From Rhodobacteraceae bacterium UBA6236 (GTDB lineage Bacteria > Pseudomonadota > Alphaproteobacteria > Rhodobacterales > Rhodobacteraceae): a stretch of DNA of 31,475 bases. Positions within the stretch are counted from its first letter, which is position 1; each line of letters begins with the position of its first letter. Shown one piece after another: positions 16,346 to 24,699 of this stretch. The stretch lies in the NCBI GenBank assembly GCA_002440945.1, contig DJWG01000004.1, positions 2,612 to 34,086 of the forward strand, in the 5' to 3' direction. The notes under the pieces were generated by a model that saw nothing but the letters and a program-made list of their open reading frames with translations, did no database searches and was not told the DNA's origin. A program made the position numbers and the translations under genes.

Positions 16346-17764
16346 TCAGTCCTCCATCTCCACCTCTTCGTCCTCGTCCAGATGCGCGATCCGCCCCCCC
16401 GATTTCGCGGTGGTGACGACGCCCAGCGACTTCAGCTTCCGGTGCAGGGCCGAACGTTCCATGCCGACGAAGGTCGCGGTGCGGCTGATGTTGCCGCCGA
16501 AACGGTTGATCTGGGTCAGCAGGTATTCCCGTTCGAACAGCTCGCGCGCCTCGCGGAGCGGCAGGGTCGCCAGGGCGCCCGACACGATGATGCGGCCATC
16601 GTCGGGGGCGGCCTCGCCCTGGCCCTGCAATTCCCGCGTCTCGATGGGGCCGTTTCCTTCACCAAGGATCAGCACCCGTTCGATCAGGTTCCGAAGTTGG
16701 CGGATGTTGCCCGGCCAGGTCATCGTCTGCATCAGCGCCTGAGCCTCGTCCGACAGCTCGCGCAGCGGCAGGCCCTGGCTGCGGTTGAACTGTTCGATGA
16801 AATAGGCAGCAAGTTCGGGGATGTCCTCGCGGCGTTCCTCCAGCGAGGGGACGGCGATCGGGACCACGTTCAGACGGTCGAACAGTTCCTGCCGGAACCG
16901 CCCGGCGGCGATTTCGTGGCGCAGATCGCGCGTCGTCGAAGAGATCACCCGCAGGTCGACCCGGACCTTGTCGCCGCCGCCCGAACGGGTGAACTGCTGT
17001 TCGGTCAGGACGCGCAGGATCTTCGACTGGGTGCCAAGCGGCATATCCGCCACTTCGTCGAAATAGATGACGCCGCCATGCGCCTGCTCCAGAAGGCCCT
17101 TCTCGATCCCGCGCTCGGTCGTTTCGCGGCCGAAAAGCACGTCCTCCATCCGCTCGGGCTCGACCGAGGCGGACGAGATGATGACGAAGGGCGCCGAGGC
17201 ACGGTTCGAATTGACATGGATGTAGCGCGCGGCGACTTCCTTGCCCGCGCCGGGCTGGCCGGTCAGCATCACGCGGCCATTGGATTTCGTGACCTTGTCA
17301 AGCTGCGCCTTCAGCGCCCGCAGGGAATGCGACTGGCCAATCATCTCGGACGAGGTCACATCCCGCCGCCGGAGCGAGGCGTTTTCCCGCCTGAGCCGCG
17401 ATGTTTCCATGGCGCGTGAAACGACCACCGTCAACTGGTCGATATTGAAGGGCTTTTCGATAAAGTCATAGGCGCCCTGCTTGATCGCCGCGACGGCGAT
17501 TTCAATATTGCCATGCCCCGAGATGATGATGATCGGCACATCGGGGTTGTCGCGCTTCACCGTTTTCAGGATGTCGATCCCGTCCATCCGGCTGTCCTTC
17601 AGCCAGATGTCCAGCACCATCAGCGCGGGGGGCGCGGCGTTGATCTCGGCCATGCAGTCGTCCGAGTTGGCTGCCAGCCGCGTGTTGTATCCTTCGTCCT
17701 TCAGGATGTCCGAGATCAGTTCCCGGATGTCCTTTTCGTCGTCTACAATCAGGATGTCGCTCAT
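16346..17764 (-). CDS. ntrX: Nitrogen regulation response regulator NtrX
   Basis: A 472-residue NtrC-family response regulator, partner of the sensor kinase NtrY. The receiver domain (1-120) has D8-D9, the phosphoacceptor D52 in VLDIWLKD and K104 in EKPF. The AAA+ domain has Walker A GQPGAGKE (169-176) and an intact Walker B VIYFDE (232-237). Between them, where sigma-54 activators carry GAFTGA, this protein reads LFGRETTERGIEKG, so the sigma-54 contact loop is missing. The C-terminal Fis-type helix-turn-helix is NISRTATFVGMERSALHRKL, followed by an acidic tail EDEEVEMED. The ATG overlaps the ntrY stop (ATGA), which indicates translational coupling. Known roles of NtrYX in the group cover nitrogen, redox and envelope control. 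Confidence 0.95.
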   Translation of the reverse strand: MSDILIVDDEKDIRELISDILKDEGYNTRLAANSDDCMAEINAAPPALMVLDIWLKDSRMDGIDILKTVKRDNPDVPIIIISGHGNIEIAVAAIKQGAYDFIEKPFNIDQLTVVVSRAMETSRLRRENASLRRRDVTSSEMIGQSHSLRALKAQLDKVTKSNGRVMLTGQPGAGKEVAARYIHVNSNRASAPFVIISSASVEPERMEDVLFGRETTERGIEKGLLEQAHGGVIYFDEVADMPLGTQSKILRVLTEQQFTRSGGGDKVRVDLRVISSTTRDLRHEIAAGRFRQELFDRLNVVPIAVPSLEERREDIPELAAYFIEQFNRSQGLPLRELSDEAQALMQTMTWPGNIRQLRNLIERVLILGEGNGPIETRELQGQGEAAPDDGRIIVSGALATLPLREARELFEREYLLTQINRFGGNISRTATFVGMERSALHRKLKSLGVVTTAKSGGRIAHLDEDEEVEMED

Positions 17765-20037
17765 TTACCGCCTCCCGCCATTTCGGCGTTCTTTTCTTTC
17801 TCGCGTGGACCACGGGCACGGGCCCGCGGCAACCGGATGAGGGCCAGCGCGCCCCGGTGTCCAGTCTCGTCAAAGGGTTCGGCATCGGTGAGGGTCAGCG
17901 TCCCGCCGTGTTCCTCGATGATCTTCTTCACGATCGGCAGGCCAAGGCCGGTGCCTTTTTCGCGGGTCGTGACGTAGGGTTCGAACAGGCGGGCGCGATC
18001 TTCGGGCAGGCCGATGCCGTTGTCGGAAATTCGGATCGCGACCGCATCCGGCGTCACCTCCATCGCCACGCGCACCTCGGGCGCATAGCCTTGGGGCGCA
18101 CCCTTTTCGACATAGCTTTCAACTGCTTCCCCGGCGTTTTTTACCAAATTGGTGACGGCCTGCGAAATCATCGTGGCGTCCAGTTCGGCAATCACCGGCT
18201 CGGACGGCAGGTCGGCCATCAGCCGCGCGCCATGCAGCGCACCCTCCTGCAAGGTGACGGCATCGCGCATCAGTTTCGTCAGGTCATGGTCGCGGCGGTC
18301 AGGTTCGGGCATCCGGGCGAATTTCGAGAATTCATCGACGATGCGCCGCAGGTCGTTGGTCTGCCGCACGATGACGTCGGTCATCTGTTCCAGCGCATCG
18401 CCCTGGTCGCCGACCATGGGCGCGAACTTGCGCCGGATGCGTTCGGCCGAAAGCTGGATCGGGGTGAGCGGGTTCTTGATCTCATGCGCGATGCGCCGGG
18501 CGACATCGCCCCAAGCCGCCATCCTCTGCGCCGAGACCAGATCGGTCACGTCATCGAAGGCCACCACATAGCCTTCCAGCGTGCCATCGAGGTTGCGGCG
18601 TTCCGCCATCCGCACCAGCAGGCTTTCCAGCCGGCCCTCACGCGACACCTTGATCTCTTCCTGCGCCACGCCTTTCACATTGTCTTGCAAGCGACTGAAA
18701 AGATCGGAAAATTCCGGCACCGCTGCCGAAAGGGGGCGGCCATTGTCGGCATTCGTCAACCCCACGAGCCGCGACGCGGAACGGTTCAGAAAATCCACAA
18801 GACCTTCAGGGGTCAGCCCGATCACACCTGCCGTGACCGACGACAGGACGGAATCGAACAGCCGTCGCTGTTCCTCGGTCCGGGCGTTGACCTGCAGGAG
18901 GTCCAGCCGCTGGCCCTTCAACTGACGGGTCATCTGGTTGAACATCCGGCCCAGCATGGCGATTTCGTCGTCGCCCGCCTCTTCCACGACCTGCACGTCC
19001 AGATCGCCTTCGCCCACCGCCTGCGCGGCGCCCGCAAGGCGCCCCACCGGGCGCGAGAGGCGTTCGGCAAACCAGAGGCCCATCCAGACCGCCGCCAGAA
19101 CAAGGATCAGCGCAAAGCCCAGATAGACAAGCCCGAATTCGAACAGAACCCGCCCGCGCGACGCTTCAAGCTGCTGGTAAAGCCCCACCGTGGCGCGGGT
19201 TTCGTCCAGAAGGCTCAGGATCTTGCCGTCCACGTTGCGGCTGACATAAAGATAGCGGTCAACGAAGGCATCAAGCGGCATGAGCGCCCGGAATTCGTTG
19301 TTGTTCCAATCCTCTATGAGGACGAATTCACCTGCGCGCGCCCGCGCGATCTGATCCGCGGTCGGGCGTTCGTAGTTGAAAAGATAGCTGCGTTCACCGC
19401 GGGTCCGAAGTTCACCCGAGCCGTCGATGACATAGGCCTCGCGCAGCCCGCGCTGCACCTGCGCCTGGCCCTGGGTCAGAAGCTGGCGCAGATCGCCATC
19501 GGCCAAAAAGAAGCTCGACTGCTTGGCCAGGTTCAGGTAGCGCGCCAGCGCCCGCGCATCGGATTCAAGGTCGCGGCGATGTTCGTCCTGATAGGCCTCG
19601 GCCGCCGCCATCGAGGTGCCGACGACCTGGCGCACCCGGTCGGAAAACCAGCCCTCGAGCCCGATGTTCACGGTGAGGCCCGCGAAAACCGCCACAAGGA
19701 TCGTCGGAAACAGCGCGATGCCCGCAAAGACCCCGGTCAGCCGCAAGTGAAGCCGCGACCCTGCGGATTTGCGCCGCCGGGCGGCGATCATCGCCGCCAG
19801 CCGCGCCAGCACCAGGCCGGCCAGCAGCAGGAAATAGACGAGGTCGGCCAGCAGGATCAGGCGCAGCGCGTTGGAGTTTGCCCCCTGACCGTAGGGCCCC
19901 AGCACCATGAAGGTGCCGAAGGCCAACAGCGGGCCAAGGACCACAAGGCTCAGCGTGGCAAAGTTCTGCACCCGACGCTGCCGGCGCAAGCGGCTCAGCC
20001 GATCCCAGGATGCCTTGTGTAACGCGCTTTCCAACAA
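17761..20037 (-). CDS. ntrY: Nitrogen regulation sensor histidine kinase NtrY
   Basis: A 758-residue membrane-bound histidine kinase paired with NtrX. In order: three N-terminal membrane spans (about 28-48, 57-85, 97-125), a periplasmic sensor region (about 130-285), a fourth span (about 290-322), HAMP (about 323-375), PAS (about 385-500), HisKA with phosphoacceptor H518 in AHEIKNPLTPIQ, and a HATPase domain with NLVKNAGEAVES, DNGIGLP and GTGLGLPIVKK (about 695-705). The start is probably TTG at 20037: no ATG or GTG lies upstream in frame, and the next ATG falls inside the first span. A GGGGCAG element is just upstream. The stop overlaps ntrX by 4 bases. The 105-base gap to ntrC shows no clear terminator. 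Confidence 0.94.
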   Translation of the reverse strand: MLESALHKASWDRLSRLRRQRRVQNFATLSLVVLGPLLAFGTFMVLGPYGQGANSNALRLILLADLVYFLLLAGLVLARLAAMIAARRRKSAGSRLHLRLTGVFAGIALFPTILVAVFAGLTVNIGLEGWFSDRVRQVVGTSMAAAEAYQDEHRRDLESDARALARYLNLAKQSSFFLADGDLRQLLTQGQAQVQRGLREAYVIDGSGELRTRGERSYLFNYERPTADQIARARAGEFVLIEDWNNNEFRALMPLDAFVDRYLYVSRNVDGKILSLLDETRATVGLYQQLEASRGRVLFEFGLVYLGFALILVLAAVWMGLWFAERLSRPVGRLAGAAQAVGEGDLDVQVVEEAGDDEIAMLGRMFNQMTRQLKGQRLDLLQVNARTEEQRRLFDSVLSSVTAGVIGLTPEGLVDFLNRSASRLVGLTNADNGRPLSAAVPEFSDLFSRLQDNVKGVAQEEIKVSREGRLESLLVRMAERRNLDGTLEGYVVAFDDVTDLVSAQRMAAWGDVARRIAHEIKNPLTPIQLSAERIRRKFAPMVGDQGDALEQMTDVIVRQTNDLRRIVDEFSKFARMPEPDRRDHDLTKLMRDAVTLQEGALHGARLMADLPSEPVIAELDATMISQAVTNLVKNAGEAVESYVEKGAPQGYAPEVRVAMEVTPDAVAIRISDNGIGLPEDRARLFEPYVTTREKGTGLGLPIVKKIIEEHGGTLTLTDAEPFDETGHRGALALIRLPRARARGPREKEKNAEMAGGGK

Positions 20038-20142
20038 CTGCCCCAGACTTTCCGGGGCCTGTGGGCATCCCGGTCACTGCCGACCAGCCTGTTCTTCTTG
20101 GCGAGGTGCGTCGCCGCACGGCCACAGGTCTGTGTTGCGCTT

Positions 20143-21516
20143 TTACATCAATTTGCGGCGCCGTGTCACGTTCATATCGAGCGAAACGATCTTCTTGTGC
20201 AAGGTATTGCGGTTGATCCCCAAAAGATCGGCACATTTCGCCTGATTACCGCCTGTCGCTTCCAGCGCGATGGTCAGTAGCGGCAGTTCCAGTTCACGCA
20301 GGATACGGTCATAAAGCCCCGGTGGCGGCAGGCTATCGCCGTGCAGGTCGAAGTAGCGGCGCAGGTGGCGGGCGATGGCGTCGGCCATGCGTTCGCCATC
20401 GGGGATCCCGTCGGGCGCCGGGGCGGCGGCGGCGCGGTCAAGCAGCGGATCAAGATCGGCGGGGGTAAGGGCAGTCAGATCCGGGGCGGTCAGCGCCAGG
20501 TGGCGCATGGTGTTTTCCAGTTGGCGCACATTTCCGGGCCACGGCTGGCTCCGCAACCTTTCGGCGACGGGTTCGGGCAGCAAGACCTCGGCCTTGGCAT
20601 GGCGGGACAGGAAATGCGCCGCCAGAAGCCGGATGTCCTGGCTGCGGTCGGCCAGGGGTGGCAGGCTGAGCGTGGCGCCGGACAGGCGGTAGAACAGATC
20701 TTCGCGCAAGGTTCCCGCACCGGTGACCGAGGTGGCGATCAGCCGTGGTGGCGATTGCGTGGGCAGGCTGTCGATCAGCCGCACGGCGCGGGCCTGCGCT
20801 TCGGGTCCGAAATCGGCCAGTTGTTCAAGGACCAGCGTTCCCCGCCCGACCCGATCGAGGATGCGGGCGGTCTGGGTTGTGGCGCCTTCGCCATCCGGTG
20901 CGGCCAGATCGGCGGCAGAGAGCGTGACAAAGGGCTGGTCGCTCCGGTCCGACAGGTCATGGATCGCGCGGGCCAGAAGCGACTTGCCGCTGCCCGAGGG
21001 CCCGAGGATCAGCACCGGCAGATCCGTCTGCTTGATCCGCGCCACCGCCTTGTAAAGCGCCTGCATCGGCGCCGACCGCCCGATGAGCGGCATCGGATCG
21101 TCGCCGCGCAAAGGTGCGGCGGGTGCTGCGGCTGGCGCGGGGCTCGCGTGGCGCTTGCGGTCAAGCCCCTTGGCCGCGCGTTTCATCAGATCGGGCAGGT
21201 CGAAGGGTTTGGGCAGATAATCGAAGGCTGCGGCCTCGGACGCGCGGATCGCCGTCATCATGGTGTTCTGGGCGGAAATCACGATTACCGGCAGGTCGGG
21301 CCGCATCCGCCCGATGGCGGGCAGCGCGGTGAGCCCATTGCCGTCCGGCATGACGACGTCGGTGATGACCAGATCGCCCTTCCCTTCCTCGACCCAGCGC
21401 AGCAGCGTCACGAGCGAGGCCGTCGCATGGACCCGGCATCCCGCCCGCGTCAGGGCCTGCGTGAGCACGGTGCGGATCGTGCGGTCGTCATCGGCGACAA
21501 GAACGGTTCCGTCCAT
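20143..21516 (-). CDS. ntrC: Nitrogen regulation response regulator NtrC, GAFTGA-less type
   Basis: A 457-residue master activator of nitrogen-assimilation genes. The receiver has DDD (9-11), phosphoacceptor D53 in [10 protein letters not shown] and K103 in LPKPF. An Ala/Pro-rich linker (about 124-137) joins it to the AAA+ domain, with Walker A GPSGSGKS (172-179) and sensor-II region [10 protein letters not shown]. The GAFTGA loop is absent (region 200-226). Walker B, normally LDE, reads TLVLEQ (227-232), so the usual Asp-Glu pair is Glu-Gln. The C-terminal HTH is [20 protein letters not shown] (424-443). In R. capsulatus, NtrC also lacks GAFTGA and activates sigma-70 polymerase; the same is inferred here. 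The ATG at 21516 is 3 bases after the ntrB stop. Confidence 0.94.
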   Translation of the reverse strand: MDGTVLVADDDRTIRTVLTQALTRAGCRVHATASLVTLLRWVEEGKGDLVITDVVMPDGNGLTALPAIGRMRPDLPVIVISAQNTMMTAIRASEAAAFDYLPKPFDLPDLMKRAAKGLDRKRHASPAPAAAPAAPLRGDDPMPLIGRSAPMQALYKAVARIKQTDLPVLILGPSGSGKSLLARAIHDLSDRSDQPFVTLSAADLAAPDGEGATTQTARILDRVGRGTLVLEQLADFGPEAQARAVRLIDSLPTQSPPRLIATSVTGAGTLREDLFYRLSGATLSLPPLADRSQDIRLLAAHFLSRHAKAEVLLPEPVAERLRSQPWPGNVRQLENTMRHLALTAPDLTALTPADLDPLLDRAAAAPAPDGIPDGERMADAIARHLRRYFDLHGDSLPPPGLYDRILRELELPLLTIALEATGGNQAKCADLLGINRNTLHKKIVSLDMNVTRRRKLM

Positions 21517-21519
21517 GGA

Positions 21520-22611
21520 TCAGGCCTCCTGCCGGGGGTGGGTGTCGCGGATGACGGGCAGCGAAATGCGAAAGACCGTGCGGCCCGGCGCGGACTGGAC
21601 CGAGATCCAGCCCCCGTGGTCGGCGATGATCTTGGCGACGAGCGCAAGGCCAAGGCCGGTGCCGTTCTCGCGCCCCGAGACGAAGGGATCGAAGATGCTG
21701 TCGGCGATGTCCTCGGGGATGCCGGGGCCGTCATCCACCACCTCGATGTTCAGCGGCAGCGCTGCGGTGCTGCCATCTTTCCGGCGGATGCGAAGGGCGT
21801 GGTCATAAAAGGTCCGAAGCCGGATCGTGCCTTTGTTTCCAGAAGCTTCGGCGGCGTTCTTCAAGAGGTTCAGGAACACCTGCAACAGCTGATCCGCATC
21901 GGCAGGCACCGGCGGCAGCGAAGGGTCGTATTCCGCCACCAGCCGCATCCCGCTGGCAAAGCCTAGTTCGGCCGATTTTCGGGCGCGGTCCAGAACGTCG
22001 TGGATGTTCACCCGGTCGGTCGCGGGCGGCAGCAGGTTTCCGAACTGCTCGACCTGTTCCAGAAGCTTCACGATCCGCCGCGTCTCGGCGACGATCAGGC
22101 CGGTCAGTTCCCGGTCTTCGGGGCTGAGCGTCATGTCCAGAAGTTGCGCGGCACCCGCGATGCCGGCGAGCGGGTTCTTGATCTCATGCGCCAGCATCTC
22201 GGCCATGCCGATCGCGGATTTCGATGAGGCCCCCAGCGCCTGCGCGCGTTCCAGATGCCCGGAAAGTTCATGCGGGGCGATCAGCAGCAGCACCATGCCC
22301 GGCTGCCCTTCAAGCGACGCCGCCTGGATGTCGCAGCCGACCTCGGTCCGGTCGCCGCGCAGGACTTCGGTGTTGTGAATGAAGATCGCCCGCTGCCCGG
22401 CGCGAAGCCGCGCGAAAGTGTCCTGAAGCGGCGTGTCGGTCAGCACCCGGTCAAGCACCGGCTGATCCAGAAGCGTCTTCAGCGAGGCGTTGAAGAAGGC
22501 TTCGGCGGCGGGGTTCGCGTCGCGGATCAGGTCGGCGCCGTCGATGATCAGCGCCGGGGTTGGCAGGCTGGCCCAGATGGCTGGGCCGGCAAGGGCGGCC
22601 GCGCCGGTCAT
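21520..22611 (-). CDS. ntrB: Nitrogen regulation sensor histidine kinase NtrB
   Basis: A 363-residue soluble histidine kinase/phosphatase that phosphorylates NtrC when nitrogen is scarce and is switched by PII (GlnB) protein. The N-terminal PAS domain (about 10-115) includes PTPALIIDGADLIRDANPAAE. Phosphoacceptor H142 lies in MLAHEIKNPLAGI, typical of NtrB. The ATPase domain shows FLNLLKNAAEAS, VVDDGPGIP and GTGLGLALVAKII. There is no membrane segment. The ATG overlaps the upstream dus/nifR3 stop by 4 bases (ATGA) and ntrC follows 3 bases after its stop, so the three form the classical nifR3-ntrB-ntrC operon. Confidence 0.96.
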   Translation of the reverse strand: MTGAAALAGPAIWASLPTPALIIDGADLIRDANPAAEAFFNASLKTLLDQPVLDRVLTDTPLQDTFARLRAGQRAIFIHNTEVLRGDRTEVGCDIQAASLEGQPGMVLLLIAPHELSGHLERAQALGASSKSAIGMAEMLAHEIKNPLAGIAGAAQLLDMTLSPEDRELTGLIVAETRRIVKLLEQVEQFGNLLPPATDRVNIHDVLDRARKSAELGFASGMRLVAEYDPSLPPVPADADQLLQVFLNLLKNAAEASGNKGTIRLRTFYDHALRIRRKDGSTAALPLNIEVVDDGPGIPEDIADSIFDPFVSGRENGTGLGLALVAKIIADHGGWISVQSAPGRTVFRISLPVIRDTHPRQEA

Positions 22612-23612
22612 GCCGCCGCCCGCTCCTCGGGGTCAAGGAAGGCGGCACGGATCAGCGCCTCGACCATCTTGGGATCGGTTGCGGTCATCAGGGCCTTGCG
22701 GGCCGCGCCGCCGACGCCCGCCTGGTCGGCATACCAGCCCAGGTGCTTGCGCGCGACGCGAAGGCCAAGTTCGGCCCCGTAGAAGGACAGCATCCCGGCG
22801 TGGTGTTCAAGGATCAGCTCAACCAGCGCTGCGCCCGTGGGCACCTCTGGCGCGGCCCCAAGGCCCAGACCGGCTGCGATCTCGGCCAACCGCCAGGGCG
22901 CGCCTTGCGCCCCGCGCCCGACCATCACGCCATCCGCGCCCGATTGGGCCAGCGCAGTGGCTGCGGCCCCTGCCCCGGTGATGTCGCCATTGACGATGAC
23001 GGGGATCGAGACCGCCTCTTTCACGGCGCGGACCGCCTGCCAGTCGGCGGTGCCGGTGTAGAACTGCGCCCGCGTCCGGCCGTGGATGACCAGCATTCGC
23101 ACGCCCGCGGCCTCGGCCCGGCGGGCAAGCTCCGGCGCATTGCGGTTGTCGTCATCCCAGCCCAACCGGCATTTGAGCGTGACCGGAAGGTCCACCGCCG
23201 CCACCACGGCGTCGATCAGCGTCAGCGCATGGTCAAGGTTGCGCATCAGGGCCGAACCGGACAGCCCGCCCGTCACCTTCCGCGCCGGGCAACCCATGTT
23301 GATGTCGATGATCCCGGCGCCCAGATCGGCCACCACGCGGGCGGCTTCGCCCATCGCCTGCGCCTCGCGCCCCGCTAGCTGGACCGAGGTCGCGACGCCC
23401 GCCATGCCGATCCCCAGATCGCTACGCGCCTTGGCGCGGACGGAAGGCTTGGCGGTCAGCATCTCGCCGCTGGCCACCATCTCGGACACCACCAGCCCCG
23501 CGCCGAAGCGCGCCACCATCCGGCGGAACGGCAGATCGGTGATCCCTGCCATCGGTGCCAGTAGCACCGGCGGGTCGATCCGGGTTTGGGCCAGAGTAAG
23601 TGCGGGTGCCAC
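22608..23612 (-). CDS. dusB: tRNA-dihydrouridine synthase (NifR3/DusB)
   Basis: A 334-residue FMN enzyme that reduces specific uridines in the D loop of tRNA; historically NifR3 in Rhodobacter. The TIM-barrel motifs are LLAPMAGITDLPFR near the N-terminus, catalytic Cys108 in DINMGCPARKV, the FMN-contacting Lys147 in TLKCRLGWD, VIHGRTR (about 176-182) and VIVNGDI with GVMVGRGAQGAPW. I chose the GTG at 23612 (MAPALTLAQ), with CAGG 6 bases upstream. The longer frame from a TTG at 23672 begins inside a plausible promoter -35 box and adds 20 unrelated residues. The stop overlaps the ntrB start (ATGA). Confidence 0.93.
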   Translation of the reverse strand: MAPALTLAQTRIDPPVLLAPMAGITDLPFRRMVARFGAGLVVSEMVASGEMLTAKPSVRAKARSDLGIGMAGVATSVQLAGREAQAMGEAARVVADLGAGIIDINMGCPARKVTGGLSGSALMRNLDHALTLIDAVVAAVDLPVTLKCRLGWDDDNRNAPELARRAEAAGVRMLVIHGRTRAQFYTGTADWQAVRAVKEAVSIPVIVNGDITGAGAAATALAQSGADGVMVGRGAQGAPWRLAEIAAGLGLGAAPEVPTGAALVELILEHHAGMLSFYGAELGLRVARKHLGWYADQAGVGGAARKALMTATDPKMVEALIRAAFLDPEERAAA

Positions 23613-23643
23613 GGGATGCCTGTTTCTTGTGCAACTGCCCTTC

Positions 23644-23672
23644 GTGCTAGTGGAATCGCCGTCCTTGGGCAA
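23644..23672 (-). promoter_or_regulatory. Candidate promoter of nifR3-ntrBC operon
   Basis: Read on the minus strand, TTGCCC (23672-23667), a 17-base spacer and TAGCAC (23649-23644) give a plausible but weak sigma-70 element about 30 bases before the GTG start. Confidence 0.35.
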
Positions 23673-23677
23673 TCGCG

Positions 23678-23705
23678 AAGCCGGGACCAGCGCCCCGGCT
23701 TTTTT
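23678..23705 (+). terminator. Intrinsic terminator pointing rightward
   Basis: AAGCCGGG (23678-23685) pairs with CCCGGCTT (23694-23701) around an 8-base loop, followed by TTTT (six T from 23700 to 23705). The U tract is on the plus strand only, yet both flanking genes are on the minus strand. Read on the minus strand, the stem has an A tract before it and CGCG after it, so it would be a poor terminator there. Confidence 0.65.
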
Positions 23706-23729
23706 CGCTGCCTGTTTTTCGGGCGGGCC

Positions 23730-24365
23730 TCAGTCGGCGACGAACCCGGCGGCCTTGTGGCTGCCGTCGCAATAGGGCTTGTTCGCCGAATGGCCGCAGC
23801 GGCAGAGGAAGGCCTGGCGCACCTTGTTGATGGTCCGGCCGGTGCCGCTGACGATTTCCAGGTTGCCCACCACCTTCAGCGGTCCATTCGGTTGGGGTTG
23901 CAGGTCGACGGGGCCGTTCCTCACCTCAAGCGCGGGGGTGTCCTTTGCGGCGGGTTCGCCACTGGCGGTGAAGCCCGCGGCGACATGGGCGCCATCGCAC
24001 CAGGGCTTGTTCGCGGAATGGCCGCAACGGCAGAGCGTCGCGCGGGGCCCGGGATGGGGGGCGCCGCCCAGGGTCAGCTCTGCCTCGATGGCAAGAGGAC
24101 CGTTTTCGCGGATGCGGAGCGTATTGACCACCGGCGGCGTGTCCGATGTCGCAGCACCGTCGTTCCGATGCACCCGGATCGCGCCCGAGGGGCAGTTCTG
24201 GCCGATCCGCAAGACCTCTTCAGGCGCGGCGGCATCGGGAAATATCCATTCGCCCTTGACGTTGGGCACGAAGACCTCGGGGTGTGACAGGACGCAGTTG
24301 CGTGAATGCACACATTTCTTGCCGTCGAAGATGACGGTGACGTGCTGGCCCTCGACCCGTTCCAT
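23730..24365 (-). CDS. Tandem CDGSH iron-sulfur protein with N-terminal ferredoxin-like domain
   Basis: A 211-residue soluble protein in three parts. The N-terminus (about 8-65) has C18 and C24 in KCVHSRNC and C58 in NCPSGAI, matching the divergent 4Fe-4S mono-cluster domain (Fer4_19 type). Two CDGSH domains follow: C112-x-C114 with C123-D-G-x-H127 (CRCGHSANKPWCDGAH) and C188-x-C190 with C199-D-G-x-H203 (CRCGHSANKPYCDGSH). Each gives the three-Cys one-His ligand set of a 2Fe-2S cluster. The repeats are alike at DNA level too, pointing to an internal duplication. Such proteins are thought to act in redox or iron-sulfur handling; the exact role is unknown. GGAGGG lies 9 bases before the ATG. 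It is the gene after purS, 75 bases downstream. Confidence 0.87.
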   Translation of the reverse strand: MERVEGQHVTVIFDGKKCVHSRNCVLSHPEVFVPNVKGEWIFPDAAAPEEVLRIGQNCPSGAIRVHRNDGAATSDTPPVVNTLRIRENGPLAIEAELTLGGAPHPGPRATLCRCGHSANKPWCDGAHVAAGFTASGEPAAKDTPALEVRNGPVDLQPQPNGPLKVVGNLEIVSGTGRTINKVRQAFLCRCGHSANKPYCDGSHKAAGFVAD

Positions 24366-24440
24366 GACGATCCCTCCTGCTGTTTGGCGCGCCCAGCCTC
24401 GCGCCGGGCCGGGCCGTCCGTCAACAGCAGAGGGGTCCGA

Positions 24441-24680
24441 TCACGCGATCTCGACCGTGTATTTCTCGATCACGGTATTGGCGAGAAGCTTTTCGCACAT
24501 CGCCTTGACCTCGGTCTCGGCGCTGGCGCGGTCGGTGGCGGCGAGGTCAAGCTCGATCACCTTGCCCTGGCGCACGGCTTCGACGCCGCCAAAGCCAAGG
24601 GTCGCCAGCGCGTGGCGCACGGCTTCGCCCTGCGGGTCGAGCACACCATCCTTCAGCATGACATGAACGCGGGCTTTCAT
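24441..24680 (-). CDS. purS: Phosphoribosylformylglycinamidine synthase subunit PurS
   Basis: A 79-residue subunit of the three-part FGAM synthase (PurS, PurQ, PurL), which makes FGAM from FGAR and glutamine in purine synthesis; PurS links PurQ to PurL. The N-terminus ARVHVMLKDGVLDPQGEAV, then LGFGGVEAVRQGKVIELDL and MCEKLLANTVIEKYTVEI, are characteristic, and the length is normal. The ATG at 24680 is preceded by an excellent AAGGAGAG. purC and the RraB-like gene lie upstream on the same strand. purQ, a frequent next gene, does not follow here: the CDGSH gene comes next. Confidence 0.95.
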   Translation of the reverse strand: MKARVHVMLKDGVLDPQGEAVRHALATLGFGGVEAVRQGKVIELDLAATDRASAETEVKAMCEKLLANTVIEKYTVEIA

Positions 24681-24699
24681 CGGACTCTCCTTGATGCTT

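Noticed and set aside
17857..20022. Plus-strand open frame of 721 codons opposite ntrY
   Set aside because: It mirrors a conserved kinase gene; its composition is that of an antisense shadow and no motif is recognisable.
23613..23672. TTG start at 23672 for dus/nifR3
   Set aside because: The added 20 residues are not conserved and the region better fits a promoter; GTG at 23612 has a ribosome site and the standard N-terminus.
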